A DNA stretch of 64,000 nt. Source: Cyanobacteria bacterium FACHB-502. GTDB taxonomy: Bacteria; Cyanobacteriota; Cyanobacteriia; Elainellales; Elainellaceae. Positions 7,522-19,600 of this stretch are shown here, one piece after another (position 1 is the stretch's first letter; every line of letters begins with the position of its first letter). Under the pieces are notes generated by a model. It worked only from the letters and a program-made list of their open reading frames with translations. It was not told the origin of the DNA and did not search any database. The position numbers were made by a program, and so were the translations under genes. The stretch is from positions 1-64,000 of the forward strand of contig JACJNZ010000072.1 in NCBI GenBank assembly GCA_014695325.1. Reading direction: 5' to 3'.

Positions 7522-10500
7522 ATGGCAAACTTTGACACAAACCAACCGATGCAAGGGAGTGCGTTGAATAGCGACACTCGTGCTGCTGAATTAAAAGGGT
7601 TTGCATCTCTGCCTGCTGACACCTTTGCTGAGGGGCCTCCTGCTGGAGCAAATAACGGTAATGGAGAACCCATTTCAGGGAATGGTCGTACTGGTCCCTT
7701 TGATGGTCAACCCGTACAAGGCTTCAGTGGCGTCCAGTTTGCTCCTGGTAGCGACGGATCGACTTTCTGGTTCCTCTCGGACAATGGTTTTGGCGCTAAA
7801 ACGAACAGTGCTGACTATCTGCTACGTCTTTATCAGGTTGATCCGAGCTTTGTAGATTCTGAAGAAGGGGATGGTGCTGTTGAAATTCAAGGCTTTGTCC
7901 AACTGAGCGACCCGGACAACCTGATTCCGTTTGACATTGTTAATGAAAGCACGACCGAAAGACTGCTAACCGGTGCAGATTTTGACGTTGAGTCTTTTGT
8001 GATCGATGGTGAGGGTGACATCTGGATTGGAGATGAATTTGGTCCTTACGTGCTTCACTTCGATGCAACAGGCAAGCTCCTGGAAGCGCCCATTTCTACG
8101 CCTAATTTCAACACCCTCAACACTCTGAACGGACAAGACCCATTGGTCATTGGTCATCGGGGCGCGAGTGGGGAATTGCCAGAGCATACGCTAGAGGCAT
8201 ACCGCCTGGCGATCGCCCGTGGTGCTGACTTCATCGAACCCGATTTGGTATCAACTAAAGACGGTGTGTTGATCGCCCGTCATGAACCGACCCTGGGTGC
8301 GACTACCGATGTTGCCAGCCGTCCTGAATTTGCCGACCGCCGACGCAGCGGAGTGATTGATGGCGTTACGTACGAGAACGAATTCTTTGCCTCCGACTTT
8401 ACCCTGGAGGAAATCAAGACCCTGCGCGCCATCATGCCCCAGGGCTACCGTACGGATGTTTACAATGGCGTGTTCCAGATCCCGACGCTAGAAGAAATCA
8501 TCAGCCTGGTCAAACAGGTCGAAAAAGACACGGGTAAGAAGATTGGCATCTATCCCGAAACCAAGCACCCCACCTACCACGACGATCTAGGACTATCCCT
8601 GGAAGAACCCCTGCTGGCGACCCTGGAGAAGACCGACTTCACCGACCCCAGCCGTGTGTTTATCCAGTCCTTTGAAGTCTCCAACCTGAAGGAACTGAAC
8701 ACCAAGACCGACATTCCCCTGGTGCAGTTGCTCGATGCCTACGATGTGGCTTTGGATGGATCGCTCATTTATCAGGATGTCAATGCGCGTCCCTACGACT
8801 TTGCGGTCAGCGGTGATACCCGCACTTACGGGGATTTGCAAACTCCAGAAGGACTGGCAGAAATTGCAACCTACGCGGATGGCATTGGTCCCTGGAAGCG
8901 GATGATTGTTTCTGTCGAAGGCGTAGATGCCAATGGAGACGGTGCAGCGGATGATGTGAATGGTGATGGCACTGTCAACGATGCGGATAAAACGACAATT
9001 GCTCCCTCTAGCCTGATTCCTAATGCCCATGAAGCAGGTCTATTTGTCCATGCCTACACCTTCCGGAACGAGGATCGCTTCCTGGCCGCTGACTACCAGG
9101 GCAACCCCAACAAGGAGTACGAACAGTTCATTAACCTGGGGGTGGATGGTTACTTCACGGACTTCCCCGGCACAGGCGATCTGGTGCGCGATCAAATTAC
9201 CAGCGACACTGTGCGCTCTCCCCAGAATCCAGAGGTGCTAGCAACTACTGAGTTTGACACGCTGACCGGCAAGGCTCCGATCGTGATTGGGCATAGAGGC
9301 GCTTCGGGTGAGCGACCAGAACATACCCTAGAGGCATATAAGCTAGCGATCGCTCAAGGCGCTGACTTCATCGAACCTGACCTGGTGGTAACCAAAGACG
9401 GTGTTTTAATTGCTCGTCACGAGCCAATGCTGGCAGTGGTAGCGCTCAACCCTGACGGCACCATTCAGCGTGATGCCAACGGCAACCCCGTGATCAGCAA
9501 TACCGACACCAGCACCGACGTTTACCTGCGTCCTGAGTTTGCCGATCGCCTAACCGTAAAGAACCTGGATGGTCGCTCGGTCGGTGGCTGGTTTGCCGAA
9601 GACTTTACCCTGGCAGAAGTCAAACAGCTCAATGCCATTGAGCGGATTCCCCTGATCCGTGGCACTGAATTCAATAACGATGGGTTGAAGGTCCCTACGC
9701 TGGCTGAAGTGATTAACCTCGTACAGGAGGTTGAGGCGGAGACCGGGCGCAAAATCGGCATCTATCCCGAAACCAAGCACCCTACGTTCTTTCAGCAACA
9801 GGGCTACAATACCAGTCAAATCCTGGTGGAGACTCTGGTAGCAGAGGAGTTTACCGATCCCAGCCGCGTGTTTATCCAGTCCTTTGAGGTGAGCAACCTG
9901 AAGGAACTAAATGACACAATCATGCCCGCAGCAAACATTGATATTCCCCTGGTGCAGCTCTTTGGGGGTTCGGGTCAACCCTATGACTTTGTTGTTAATG
10001 GCGACACCCGCACCTACACCGATCTCTCTACTCCAGGTGGATTGGCTGAAATCGCTGAATATGCTGAAGGGATTGGTCCCAACAAGCAGCGCATTGTGCC
10101 CCTATCGACCGTCGATGCGGATGGCAACGGTCAGCCCGATGACCTGAATGGCGATGACACCATTAGTGATGGCGATCGCGTCACGGGAACTCCCACCACT
10201 TTGATTCAAGACGCCCATGATGCCGGGTTGCTGGTTCACCTTTATACCCTGCGGGATGAAAGCTTCTTCCTGCCCGACAGTTATGAAGGCAATCCGCTCA
10301 ACGAATACAAGCAGTTCATTGAATTAGGGGTAGACGGTTTCTTCACTGACTTCCCTGGCACTGGGTTTACGGCTCGGAGCACCTTCATCGAAGAACCGGC
10401 AGTTTCTAATCTAGCTAGCTCTCGCGGTTTTGAAGGCATGGCGTTCAGCCCCGATCGCACAACCCTGTATCCAATGCTGGAAGGCATGGTGGTTGGGGAC

Positions 10501-11424
10501 CCTGCTAACTCCCTGCGGATTTATGAATTTGATGTCGCTAGCAGTTCCTTTACCGGATTGGCTGGTCTCTATCGATTGGAGTCGGCTGGTCATGCGATCG
10601 GAGACTTCACTCCCATCAATGACAACGAGTTCCTCATCATTGAGCGGGATAACAACCAGGGTGAAGCGGCTGAGTTCAAGAAGATCTTCAAAGTTGACTT
10701 ATCTCAGCTCAATAGCGAAGGCTTCGTTGAGAAAGAAGAAGTGGTTGATCTGCTGAACCTCAGCGATCCAAACGATCTCAATGGCGACGGTAGCACCACC
10801 TTTGACTTTCCCTTCCAAACCATCGAAGACGTACTGGTACTCGATAAAGACACAATCCTGGTTGCAAACGACAACAACTATCCCTTCTCTGTCGGTCGAG
10901 GGCCGGATATCGACAATAACGAAATCATTCAGATTCAGCTAGACAAGCCCCTGAACCTGGACCCTCGCTTGGGTGTTGCTGGGTTATCTGAAAGACCCGT
11001 TGCAGAACTCGTCGATTTGACCGGATTTGATAATGAGGTTGGTGTGAATGTCACTATCACTCGTGAAGCAAGCTTTAACAACGTGTTGAAGTTCTACGAA
11101 ACCGATGCTCGAGGGGCTGTCGGCGGTCTTCTACCGGGTGAAACGGGTTATGAAGCAGCCGTTGCTGCTAATCTGCTTGATGCCGAGCTGTTTGTGAACA
11201 ATCATGCCTCTGCTGAAGTTAGTCTGCCCCTGAAAGGCGGTGGGTTCTATGCCCCAGCATTGCTCATCAACGGTAGTTCGACCAGTCTGGCAACGATCGA
11301 AGATGCCACCCTGGGTAATGTGCGGATTAAGCGGGAGGGTAACGTCTGGAGCTTTGAAGACCTGAATGACAACGACTTCAACGACTTGGTTGTCACTATC
11401 AACTCGGTTAAACCCCTTGCTTAA
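7522..11424 (+). CDS. Phytase-like esterase with two nested glycerophosphodiesterase domains and DUF4114
   Basis: This 1300-residue protein should hydrolyse phosphodiesters and esters outside the cell. Residues about 55-200 start a phytase-like esterase domain ([14 protein letters not shown], '[10 protein letters not shown]', '[15 protein letters not shown]'). It is interrupted by two tandem GDPD domains starting near 209 and 589, each with 'VIGHRGASG', PEHTLEAY, '[10 protein letters not shown]' and RHEP, the metal and catalytic residues. The phytase-like domain resumes near 966 ([11 protein letters not shown], '[13 protein letters not shown]', 'IEDVLVLD'). A DUF4114 domain ([13 protein letters not shown]) closes it. 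Calcium-binding loops ([13 protein letters not shown]) sit inside both GDPD domains. There is no N-terminal signal peptide, so type I secretion is likely, as for other DUF4114 proteins. A Pho box precedes it. Confidence 0.85.
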   Translation: MANFDTNQPMQGSALNSDTRAAELKGFASLPADTFAEGPPAGANNGNGEPISGNGRTGPFDGQPVQGFSGVQFAPGSDGSTFWFLSDNGFGAKTNSADYLLRLYQVDPSFVDSEEGDGAVEIQGFVQLSDPDNLIPFDIVNESTTERLLTGADFDVESFVIDGEGDIWIGDEFGPYVLHFDATGKLLEAPISTPNFNTLNTLNGQDPLVIGHRGASGELPEHTLEAYRLAIARGADFIEPDLVSTKDGVLIARHEPTLGATTDVASRPEFADRRRSGVIDGVTYENEFFASDFTLEEIKTLRAIMPQGYRTDVYNGVFQIPTLEEIISLVKQVEKDTGKKIGIYPETKHPTYHDDLGLSLEEPLLATLEKTDFTDPSRVFIQSFEVSNLKELNTKTDIPLVQLLDAYDVALDGSLIYQDVNARPYDFAVSGDTRTYGDLQTPEGLAEIATYADGIGPWKRMIVSVEGVDANGDGAADDVNGDGTVNDADKTTIAPSSLIPNAHEAGLFVHAYTFRNEDRFLAADYQGNPNKEYEQFINLGVDGYFTDFPGTGDLVRDQITSDTVRSPQNPEVLATTEFDTLTGKAPIVIGHRGASGERPEHTLEAYKLAIAQGADFIEPDLVVTKDGVLIARHEPMLAVVALNPDGTIQRDANGNPVISNTDTSTDVYLRPEFADRLTVKNLDGRSVGGWFAEDFTLAEVKQLNAIERIPLIRGTEFNNDGLKVPTLAEVINLVQEVEAETGRKIGIYPETKHPTFFQQQGYNTSQILVETLVAEEFTDPSRVFIQSFEVSNLKELNDTIMPAANIDIPLVQLFGGSGQPYDFVVNGDTRTYTDLSTPGGLAEIAEYAEGIGPNKQRIVPLSTVDADGNGQPDDLNGDDTISDGDRVTGTPTTLIQDAHDAGLLVHLYTLRDESFFLPDSYEGNPLNEYKQFIELGVDGFFTDFPGTGFTARSTFIEEPAVSNLASSRGFEGMAFSPDRTTLYPMLEGMVVGDPANSLRIYEFDVASSSFTGLAGLYRLESAGHAIGDFTPINDNEFLIIERDNNQGEAAEFKKIFKVDLSQLNSEGFVEKEEVVDLLNLSDPNDLNGDGSTTFDFPFQTIEDVLVLDKDTILVANDNNYPFSVGRGPDIDNNEIIQIQLDKPLNLDPRLGVAGLSERPVAELVDLTGFDNEVGVNVTITREASFNNVLKFYETDARGAVGGLLPGETGYEAAVAANLLDAELFVNNHASAEVSLPLKGGGFYAPALLINGSSTSLATIEDATLGNVRIKREGNVWSFEDLNDNDFNDLVVTINSVKPLA

Positions 11425-11442
11425 GCAGACCTAGTCAATCAA

Positions 11443-11480
11443 CTCCCCCCTTCGCTCATTGAATGGGCTGAAAGGGGGAG
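11443..11480 (+). terminator. Hairpin after the diesterase gene
   Basis: CTCCCCCCTTC (11443-11453) pairs with GAAAGGGGGAG (11470-11480) across a 16-base loop, 18 bp after the stop codon. The stem is strong, but no T-run follows, so it may work as a transcript-stabilising 3' end rather than a classical terminator. Confidence 0.5.
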
Positions 11481-11643
11481 CAATTCTGCCGGATAGGTGA
11501 GCTAATTGGACTAAGCTGGTCTATCGCTTACCTGATACCCGGACTGGTCTGTAATTTCTATCGTTGAACATCTTGAGATTAGTCATTCTACCTGACTACC
11601 ACTACATTAATTCTGGCTAAATAATTCAGAACCTGATTAAAAC

Positions 11644-11970
11644 CTATTTCTTTTTATCCTTCTTTTTATCCTTCTTGTCTTTCTTCTTACCCTTTCCATC
11701 CGGGTGATGGTCAAGGTGTAATTTTTCAACTACAGCTTGTGCTGTGCCAGCGGTGTTTTTTGCTGCATCCGCGATAAACTGTCTCGCTTCTCCACTGGCA
11801 TCTTCAGCAACATGAGCAGTGGTGTGAGTAGCAGTATCAACTGTCTCTGTGAGAACAGAAGGAACGCTCGTAATTGCATTTCCTACCGACTCGACAGCAG
11901 CGGCAATACCCTTTGATTTCTTGCCGTCTTTTTTCTTGTTTTTTTTCTTATCTTTTTTCTTGTTTCCCAT
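11644..11970 (-). CDS. Small lysine-rich protein of unknown function
   Basis: I do not recognise a family. The 108-residue product has a lysine/aspartate-rich head (MGNKKKDKKKNKKKDGKKSK) and a matching tail of KKDK repeats. These flank a middle of about 70 residues rich in Ala, Val and Thr that looks amphipathic-helical (residues about 20-90). A GGGAAT sequence about 6 bases before the ATG at 11970 is a weak ribosome site. The two basic ends could bind nucleic acid or anionic surfaces; this is inference. It stands alone, converging on the phytase/GDPD gene, with a 409-bp gap to the next gene. Confidence 0.5.
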   Translation of the reverse strand: MGNKKKDKKKNKKKDGKKSKGIAAAVESVGNAITSVPSVLTETVDTATHTTAHVAEDASGEARQFIADAAKNTAGTAQAVVEKLHLDHHPDGKGKKKDKKDKKKDKKK

Positions 11971-12381
11971 TATGTTATTCCCTACGTTAAAACACAGCTA
12001 AAACTTTCCGAATCTGCTGCTCAAAGTTATCTAGTTGCTGGGTAAGAGCGGATAGAGCAAGCGAATGTCCCTTCAACAAATGGGTTGCAGCAGGAAGTTT
12101 TAACTCAAACTTAAAGGCGACCCTATCCACTCTTAACCCTTATTCTGACTCAGTTCGTTATGTTGATTCAACATTTGTAAAAACTGATACAGAATTTAAC
12201 CCTGTTTCACGTGGGATGATTCCTCCGAATGCACCTGCCCTCATTTATCGCTTGCACCTGCCCCCATTTATCGCTTTCGCCTTATACCGATTCTCCCAAG
12301 CTAGACTCCTGCCATCGCTCCTCTCTCAACACGCGCGCTCTGTTCTACCATCTGTAGCCTAGCTTTGGAGAATTAGTATTA
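11971..12381. other. Gap with a 23-bp tandem duplication
   Basis: No gene is seen. The stretch holds two head-to-tail copies of a 23-bp unit at 12231-12253 and 12254-12276 that differ at one base and contain the core CATTTATCGCTT. The duplication is probably a replication-slippage product; no function is evident. Confidence 0.6.
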
Positions 12382-13530
12382 CTAGGTATGATCAGCCGTC
12401 CAATTGAGAACGAGTTGTCCTGCCAATCGACGCTGATCGCCTTCTCGTAGAGGATGATAGCGAGCCGCTTGAGCATCACGGAACAGTTGCTCCAGCCCCA
12501 GCGAACGATAAAAAGCAGTGCCCCCCGCTGCTTCCATTGCCAGATCGACCACATTCAAGACACCACGTGCAGCTAGCGTGCGACCCATCATGATCTGATT
12601 CGTGGTCTCAAGTCCGGGCTGGCTGGTTTCTGCGATCGTCATCATGTGCTGGAGTGCTAGCTGTGCTGCCATCAGCTCATTCTCCATGCCACCCACCAGA
12701 TAGGCAGTATGGCTGTTTTCTGGGCGTTCCTGAATTAACTGCACTGTCAAGTTTCGTGCTGCTTCTGCCACGCCCACATAGACCGAGTAAATCAATGGAA
12801 ATGCCAGCATACAAATGATGTGAAACAGAGGATGCCACTTTCCTTGAGGACGTTTCAGCGCAATTCCTGAATCTGGGATAAACACATCCGAGAGTACAAT
12901 GTTATGAGAACCTGTGCCCTGCATTCCCATTGCCTGCCAAACCGGATCAATTCTGACTCCCTCAGCCCGAACTGGAACGGCAAAATGTAGCACACTCGCC
13001 CCGACTTCCGGGTCATGATAGACAGCACTGGTCATTAGCAAATCGCCTGCGGGTGCGCCACTGGCAAAGACTTTGCAACCATTGATGCGAAAGCCACCTT
13101 CGACACGAATTGCCGTACCAGAGCCATCTAGCCAGTCAGAGCCACCGCTGCTGAGGAGGATGATTTGTTCGGTTGCCACTCGTCGCAGCAGTCCCTCAAC
13201 AGGCGCGTTTTGATGTTGACGTCGCCAAACAGGAACCATCACTTGATGGGTGTGCATGGCAAAAGCGAGAGCAGTTGAACTGCAATGATGGGCAAGTTCA
13301 CGCAGCACTTCACCCATTTCGAGGTAGCTGGCTCCGCCTCCACCCAGCTCAATGGGAACACCTGCTGAGACAAGACCCTGTTGCCTTAAATCGGCAAAGT
13401 TTTCAGCCACAAAGCGATCGGGTTCAGTGGTATTGGTGCGGCGTTGGGCAAATTGAGATCCTAACTGTTTCGCCTGTTCGACCCAAGATCGAGTCGGTTG
13501 ATGAGTTGTAGGAGTATGTAATTCCAACAT
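12382..13530 (-). CDS. Acyl-CoA dehydrogenase family protein
   Basis: This is a soluble flavoprotein of the acyl-CoA dehydrogenase fold, about 382 residues. It has the N-terminal helical domain (VAENFADLRQQGLVSAGVP, 'LGGGGASYLEMGEVLRELA'), the central beta domain ('INGCKVFASGA', 'GMQGTGSHNIVLSDVFIP') and the C-terminal helices ending in 'AAGGTAFYRSLGLEQLFRDA' with the typical RYHPLREGDQR tail. AAGGAG (13538-13543) is 7 bases before the ATG at 13530; an ATG at 13533 is equally readable. It stands alone, far from the beta-oxidation cluster. The sequence is closer to the DszC/acyl-CoA-dehydrogenase-like monooxygenase side of the family than to FadE, so desulfurisation or N-hydroxylation is possible besides fatty-acid oxidation. 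Confidence 0.75.
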   Translation of the reverse strand: MLELHTPTTHQPTRSWVEQAKQLGSQFAQRRTNTTEPDRFVAENFADLRQQGLVSAGVPIELGGGGASYLEMGEVLRELAHHCSSTALAFAMHTHQVMVPVWRRQHQNAPVEGLLRRVATEQIILLSSGGSDWLDGSGTAIRVEGGFRINGCKVFASGAPAGDLLMTSAVYHDPEVGASVLHFAVPVRAEGVRIDPVWQAMGMQGTGSHNIVLSDVFIPDSGIALKRPQGKWHPLFHIICMLAFPLIYSVYVGVAEAARNLTVQLIQERPENSHTAYLVGGMENELMAAQLALQHMMTIAETSQPGLETTNQIMMGRTLAARGVLNVVDLAMEAAGGTAFYRSLGLEQLFRDAQAARYHPLREGDQRRLAGQLVLNWTADHT

Positions 13531-13605
13531 CATTGTTCTCCTTAAATGGATAGAAATGGATTTGAGTACAAGTAAGCGCAACCGAATGAAAAAACTTTGC
13601 TGGAT

Positions 13606-14892
13606 TTATACAAAAAGAGTTAGGTCTGTTTGCACCGAGAAGCCAGCAGGCTTATTCTCCAGAATTGCAAACTGAACGGGCGCAACATTATCAAACGGTG
13701 AAGCATCAAAGGACAAAGCCCCTGTCGTACCGTTGTATTTGAACTGACCGAGCGAGGTTGCTTCAAACGAGGCAGCGGCGATCCAAATTTTGTCGCCCTG
13801 AGTGCGATCGAAGTCTTTGATGGTGTCAAGTCCCTCCGATGCTGAAAAGAAACTAAATGTATCTGCGCCCGTTTCCCCAACCAGGAGATCGCTGCCTAAC
13901 CCGCCCATGAACCGATCGTTGCCATCACCGCCATAAAGGATATCGTAGCTATCGCCGCCATAGAGGTCATCAGTTCCTTCTTGACCATAGACATAATCGG
14001 TGCCTGCACCGCCAAACAGATAATCGCTATCTGCACCGCCAAAGAGTGAGTCGTTCCCGTTGCCACCCGTGAGCGAATCGTTGCCGTTGCCGCCGTCCAA
14101 GTAGTCGCTGCCGTCATTACCGTAGAGTTTGTCGCTGCCGTCGTTGCCATAGAGCGAATCGTCGCCCAAGCCACCTTCGAGGCGATCGTCACCTAAGCCA
14201 CCTTCGAGGCGATCTTTACCATCTTCGCCGTAAAGGGTATCGTTTTCATGACCGCCATAGAGGGCATCATCGTCATAGCCGCCGTAGAGGGTGTTTGTGC
14301 CTGCATTGCCATAGAGAATATCGCTGCCCCTGCCGCCAACCATCTGATCGTCACCCCCGCTTCCATAGAGGCGATCGTTGCCATCTGCACCGTCGAGAAA
14401 GTCGTTGTCATCTCCGCCGTCGAGCAGATCGCTGCCTGCGCCGCCCGAAAGCGAATCGACACCCGCACCACCGAGGAGTTTATCGTTACCATTCCAGCCA
14501 TCGAGGGTATCGTTGCCAGTGCCCGCATCGATCGTATCGTTGCCATCGCCGCCATAGAGCGAATCGCTGCCTGCGCCACCATAGAGCTTATCGTCGCCTA
14601 TGCCGCCCACACTGGAGTCATCGCCATCGCCACCATAGAGGTAATCGTTGCCATCGCCGCCATACAGGGTATCGTTGCCAACGCCACTAGAGAGGTAGTC
14701 GTTGCCGTATTCGCCGTAGAGAACATCATCGCCCTCATCTCCAAAGAGGTCATCGTCGTTATCCCCACCGTAGATATAATCATTTCCTCCTTTGCCTACG
14801 AGATTGTCGTAGCCACCGTAGCCATAAATTGTATCGGCATCGCTCGTACCATACAAACTGTCGTTGTATCGTGTCCCTTTAATTGTGGACAT
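13606..14892 (-). CDS. RTX-type calcium-binding repeat protein
   Basis: The 428-residue protein is made almost wholly of glycine- and aspartate-rich nonapeptides of the form GGxGxDxLY from about residue 15 to 340, which fold into a calcium-loaded parallel beta-roll. A C-terminal part of about 80 residues ([20 protein letters not shown] onward) resembles the peptidase M10/serralysin-type C-terminal domain that carries the type I secretion signal. No N-terminal signal peptide or catalytic domain is visible. The repeats are also clear in the DNA. It is followed at its 5' side by a second RTX gene on the same strand. A surface or matrix role is plausible; no secretion genes are in the window. Confidence 0.85.
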   Translation of the reverse strand: MSTIKGTRYNDSLYGTSDADTIYGYGGYDNLVGKGGNDYIYGGDNDDDLFGDEGDDVLYGEYGNDYLSSGVGNDTLYGGDGNDYLYGGDGDDSSVGGIGDDKLYGGAGSDSLYGGDGNDTIDAGTGNDTLDGWNGNDKLLGGAGVDSLSGGAGSDLLDGGDDNDFLDGADGNDRLYGSGGDDQMVGGRGSDILYGNAGTNTLYGGYDDDALYGGHENDTLYGEDGKDRLEGGLGDDRLEGGLGDDSLYGNDGSDKLYGNDGSDYLDGGNGNDSLTGGNGNDSLFGGADSDYLFGGAGTDYVYGQEGTDDLYGGDSYDILYGGDGNDRFMGGLGSDLLVGETGADTFSFFSASEGLDTIKDFDRTQGDKIWIAAASFEATSLGQFKYNGTTGALSFDASPFDNVAPVQFAILENKPAGFSVQTDLTLFV

Positions 14893-15024
14893 TGAACCTT
14901 ACTCCTAATTTCTGAATTTCTGTGTTTTTCTAGAGAACGATCGCCCTGATTTGAGGTGATATAGACGATCGTTCTCAGTGCACTCTAGGAATGCGATTTC
15001 TTCTAGCAGGCAATTCGTATGCGG

Positions 15025-16194
15025 TTAGCCGACTACAAAGAAGTCTCTGTTCGTCATCGCTAAGCCAGTCGATATCTTGGCAATCTGAATCTGAGATGTT
15101 CCCCCGATGCCATCAGCGTCGAAGTACACTGCTCCAGTACCTTTGTTGTAGATAAAGCGATCGCTACCATCTTGAGCACTCGACCCAATCCGAAATTGAT
15201 CGGTTGTGATAACTCCTGCTGCTAATCCAGCCCCAAAGCCAGTTCGCTCAATACAGAAACTGTCATCCACAACGCTGAAATCCTTGATCGTGTCAATACC
15301 CTGGTGTGGAGCAGTGATGAGAAAGCCATCTTGCCCTGAGCCACCCGTTATAATGTCATTTCCCCCGAGACCCGCTAAATAGTCATTTCCGCCACCGCCA
15401 GAGATGGAGTTGTTGGCAACGTTACCGTGGATACTATTATCTAAGCCGTTACCTGTCCCGTTAATGGCACTGAAGCCATCCAGGGCTAAGATCTCGACCT
15501 CTGCTGTCAGGGTATAGCTGACGGTGGAGCGCACACCATCATATCCCCCCGAAACAGCCTCAAAAATAGCGGTGGTTGCATTCTCGACATAGTAGACGTC
15601 GTTGCCGCTCCCCCCAGTCAATTGGTTGTTACCAGAACCCCCATTCAGGTGATCGTCTCCGTTGTCACCCCGAAGAACATCATTGCCATCACCACCTCGA
15701 AGAACGTCATTGCCATCGCCACCCGAGAGGAGGTTGTCGGCGGCGTTACCGTAGAGTTCATTATCCAAACTGTTGCCTGTGCCGTTGGCGGCATTGCCCT
15801 CCAAAACTAGTTTTTCGACATATCCGCCCGATGACAAGTTATAGCTGATGCTAGCGCGTACAACATCAACCCCCTGATTAAGCTCCTCAATAACGGTGTC
15901 ATCTGCACGATTGACATAGTAAAGGTCGTCGCCAGCACCACCTTCCATGATCTCGCTACCGTCACCCAACATCGTGTCGTTACCGTTGCCACCATAGATA
16001 GCCTGAGAAAAGAAACCGCTATCAGAGCCAGCATGAATCCAATCGTTACCCTCGCCGCCGTCGATTATATCGTTACCACCAAAACCCCAAATTATGTCAT
16101 CTCCTCCTAGTCCCCTAATGACATCGTTCTCAGCTTCACCATTGATATCGCCGTAGAGCGTGTCATTGTTTTCACTTCCAGGGATATTAGCCAT
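15025..16194 (-). CDS. RTX-type calcium-binding repeat protein
   Basis: This 389-residue protein has three blocks of hemolysin-type repeats (residues about 8-90, 165-200 and 265-285). These alternate with longer units of the type 'VEKLVLEGNAANGTGNSLDN' that are typical of cyanobacterial exoproteins. It ends with a serralysin-like C-terminal domain (GIDTIKDFSVVDDSF, 'FIYNKGTGAVYFDADG') that closely parallels the end of the neighbouring RTX protein. It should be exported by type I secretion and bind calcium. It lies 132 bp upstream of that gene on the same strand, so they may be co-expressed. Confidence 0.85.
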   Translation of the reverse strand: MANIPGSENNDTLYGDINGEAENDVIRGLGGDDIIWGFGGNDIIDGGEGNDWIHAGSDSGFFSQAIYGGNGNDTMLGDGSEIMEGGAGDDLYYVNRADDTVIEELNQGVDVVRASISYNLSSGGYVEKLVLEGNAANGTGNSLDNELYGNAADNLLSGGDGNDVLRGGDGNDVLRGDNGDDHLNGGSGNNQLTGGSGNDVYYVENATTAIFEAVSGGYDGVRSTVSYTLTAEVEILALDGFSAINGTGNGLDNSIHGNVANNSISGGGGNDYLAGLGGNDIITGGSGQDGFLITAPHQGIDTIKDFSVVDDSFCIERTGFGAGLAAGVITTDQFRIGSSAQDGSDRFIYNKGTGAVYFDADGIGGTSQIQIAKISTGLAMTNRDFFVVG

Positions 16195-16642
16195 TTTGAT
16201 TTTTCCTAAGATGATTGTGGTTTGACTTGAAAAACAATCGAAAAGACATTAAGTGAAGCGATCGCTAAAATAAACAACTTTGTGCATAACGCGAACACAA
16301 AACACTTAATGAGATAAGAACAGTACAAAAGTAGAAGTTACATTCATCAATGAATAAAGGATTGATTGAATGTGTCGTCGCCTTTGATATTTAGACTTTA
16401 GTTCTTTGCCAATTCAAAGCCCTTCACCCGATCGCATGAGGGATATGAAGGGTATGAACCTCTATCTATGTAGCTTTTGCTAATGAACCATTTCGATATC
16501 GAACAATGGATGAATCGTCAATAGATAGAAGTTCATATATTGCGTGACCAGAATGTTATAGAAAGATTGCTAAAAGTAAAGCAACTTGGTGAAATTTGCT
16601 AGATTTCTAGGCAAGGCAAGTCACCGCTAGGTATGCCAGCTC
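16195..16642. other. Divergent intergenic region
   Basis: This 448-bp gap lies between the divergently transcribed RTX and STAND genes and presumably holds both promoters. A short inverted pair CCCTTCA / TGAAGGG occurs near 16420-16450. I see no confident promoter or operator. Confidence 0.4.
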
Positions 16643-19600
16643 ATGGACGTAGAGAAAGGACTTGAAGTCGCAAATACCGTTGTTTTGGCAAAAACTAGGC
16701 GACGGCTGAGTCCGGTTGAAGTTGCGATTTTAAGCGGCTCCTGGCAGGGGCAAACCTACGAAGAGATTGCCAGTAGCACCAATTATGCTGCCAGTTACTT
16801 GAAGCGGTATGCGGGACCAAAACTCTGGCAATTACTTTCCGATGTGCTTGGTGAAGCAGTCAGCAAGACCAACTTTCGGGCTTCGTTGGAGCATCTTTAC
16901 CAGCGAGAAAGTGAAGAGGTTCAAGCAGAAGCCAGCGAGCCGAAAAATAAGGCATCTGAACAACGCAACAGTGAACACAGAGCAGACACCGCTTCTCCCT
17001 GTGTTGATTGGGGCGAAGCCGTGGATGTTTTCACCTTCTATGGTCGTCAACCGGAACTAGAGCTTTTACACCAATGGATTAAAGGCAAATTCCCTTTTGG
17101 GAAGCAAAGCCCTTCTGGAGTACCGCAGGCTTCACGCTGCCGTTTGATTTGTTTGTTGGGTATGGGAGGCATTGGCAAAACCTCTCTATCGATTAAACTG
17201 GCTCAGCAAATTGCTATCAGTCGAACTGAGGAAGGCGATCGATCATCTACAAAACCCGATTCCCTTTTTGAATTTGTGATCTGGCGATCGCTGCGTGATG
17301 CTCCACCTCTAGACGATCTACTCGAAGACCTGATTCCGCTGCTCTCTCGCCAACAAGACATTGACCTGCCGAAAGGCACTTCCGCAAAAATCACCCGATT
17401 GATTCAATACCTGAAGCAGGATCGCTGCCTGCTGGTGTTAGACAATGTGGAGTCCATTCTTCAGAGTGGACAGGTTGTGGGTAGTTATCGCTCCGGCTAT
17501 GAAGCGTATGGAGAGTTGTTTCAGCGTGTGGGTGCAACGGAACACCAAAGTTGTTTGCTGTTGACCAGTCGAGAAAAGCCCTCAGAAATCGCAACTCTGG
17601 AAGGCGATGCGCTGCCAGTCCGATCGCTGCAACTAACTGGACTAACGACAACAGACAGTAACAGCATCCTAGAAGCCAAAGGGTTAATGGGAAGTGATGC
17701 CGATCGCAACCAGCTGATCGAACATTACCGGGGTAATCCTCTGGCGTTGAAGATTGTCGCCACATCTATTCGTGAACTGTTTGATGGCGATATTGCAGAA
17801 TTTTTAGAACAAGGGACGATCGTTTTTAACGGGCTGCGTCGTTTGCTGGATGAGCAAATTGAACGTCTGTCAGGGTTGGAACAGCAAGTGATGAATTGGT
17901 TAGCGATCAATCGAGAAGGAACAACGATTGATCAGCTTCACGCCGATATTATCCCTACGGTGTCTAAGGCGCGATTGTTGGAGGTATTGGAACGATTAGG
18001 GCGACGATGCCTGATAGAAACTATTGCACAAACGCGAATTGAACGGAAAAGTGTACAAAACGGTGATGCAAAGCAGAACAGTAAAGCCGAACGCATTCCC
18101 TCCAGTTTTACCCAACAGCCAGTGGTGATGGAATATGTCATAGAACACATCATTGAAACTGCTGTTGCCGAACTCAAGGGGACACAGTCCTTCAACCTGC
18201 TGAGTCACTATGCTCTCATCAAAGCCAGCGCCAGTGATTATATTCGCGAGAGCCAAATTCGGTTGATTCTGGAACCGATCGCAACTCAGTTATGCAGTGC
18301 ATTTGGTTCTACCGCTGCCCTCAGCCAACACTTGCAGCAGCAGTTGCGACAATTAAAAAACACTCCTGAAACTTATCCAGGGTATGCAGCAGCCAACCTG
18401 CTGAGTTTGCTCAATTACCTCCAAATTGATCTGAACGGATGGGATTTTTCTCATCTACCTATTTGGCAGGCGTATCTTCCGGATACCCCACTGCATCAGG
18501 TTAATTTCACCGAGTGTGATTTTACGGGATCTGTGTTTGCTCAAACCCTCAGCAGTTTAGTCAATGTTGCCTTCAGTCCCGATGGTTGTTTGATGCTAAG
18601 CTGCGATTCGGACGGTAGAATTCACCTCTGGGATACGGCTTCCGGGCAGCCCAAGCTGAGTTGGCAGGCGCACAACGAATTTGTCTGGGGGTTTTCGTTT
18701 AGTCCTGATGGTCAAACGATCGCCAGCGGCAGTCCTCACGACTCTCTGATCAAGCTCTGGGATGTACAGACAGGACAACTCTTGCGCGAACCATTTCAAA
18801 TCGCCAAGACGAGCTGGGCAGTACGATTCAGTCCCGATGGCAAATGGCTGGCGATCGGTGAAGAAGAGGGATTTTTGGAACTGTGGGATGTCGAGACGGG
18901 AATTCGTCTGGCATTTCTGGAAGGACATTCTGACATTGTTCACTCGGTTGCCTTCAGCCCCGATGGTAAAAGGTTAGTGAGTGGAAGTGGTGATTGTGCT
19001 GTGCGGCTCTGGGATCTTTCAACTTTCAGCGAAATGCGTCAATTTGAAGGACACCGTCACACTGTGTTGTCAGTCTCCTTTAGCCCAAATGGTCAGTATG
19101 TTGCCAGTGCCAGTTGGGATAAAACCGTGAGACTATGGCATTTGGCAACCGGAGAACCCATCTGCTTTGAGGGACATACAGACCTCGTTTGGACAGTGTC
19201 CTTTAGTCCGGATGGTTTGCTGCTGGCGACTGCTGGACAAGATCAGACAATTCGCCTGTGGGATCTGCAAACTGAGCAACCGATCCGGACATTGCTGGGA
19301 CATCGGGCCTGTGTGTCTGCGATCGCCTTTCATCCTGATGGCAAAACCCTGTTAAGTGGTAGCGCCGATAGTATGCAGAAAGTTTGGGACGTTACCACTG
19401 GGCAGGCGTTGAAAACCTGGCAGGGACACCTCAGCCGCGTCTGGTCTGTTGCGTTTAGTCCCGACGGGCAACACATTATCAGCGGCAGTGCCACAGATCT
19501 ACTGGTTAGGCTCTGGAACCCTCTGGAGGATACCTGCCTGAAAACCTTTAACGAGCATACCCACTGGGTGTGGGATGTGACCTTTAGCCGCGATGGCAAA

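Noticed and set aside
13880-14860. Repeats resembling a CRISPR array
   Set aside because: Spacing is 27 bp within a continuous coding frame encoding nonapeptides, and there are no unique spacers.
14248-14895. Long plus-strand open frames opposite the RTX gene
   Set aside because: They are mirror products of the glycine/aspartate repeat codons on the minus strand; the products are repetitive Ala/Ile/Val runs or His/Arg runs.
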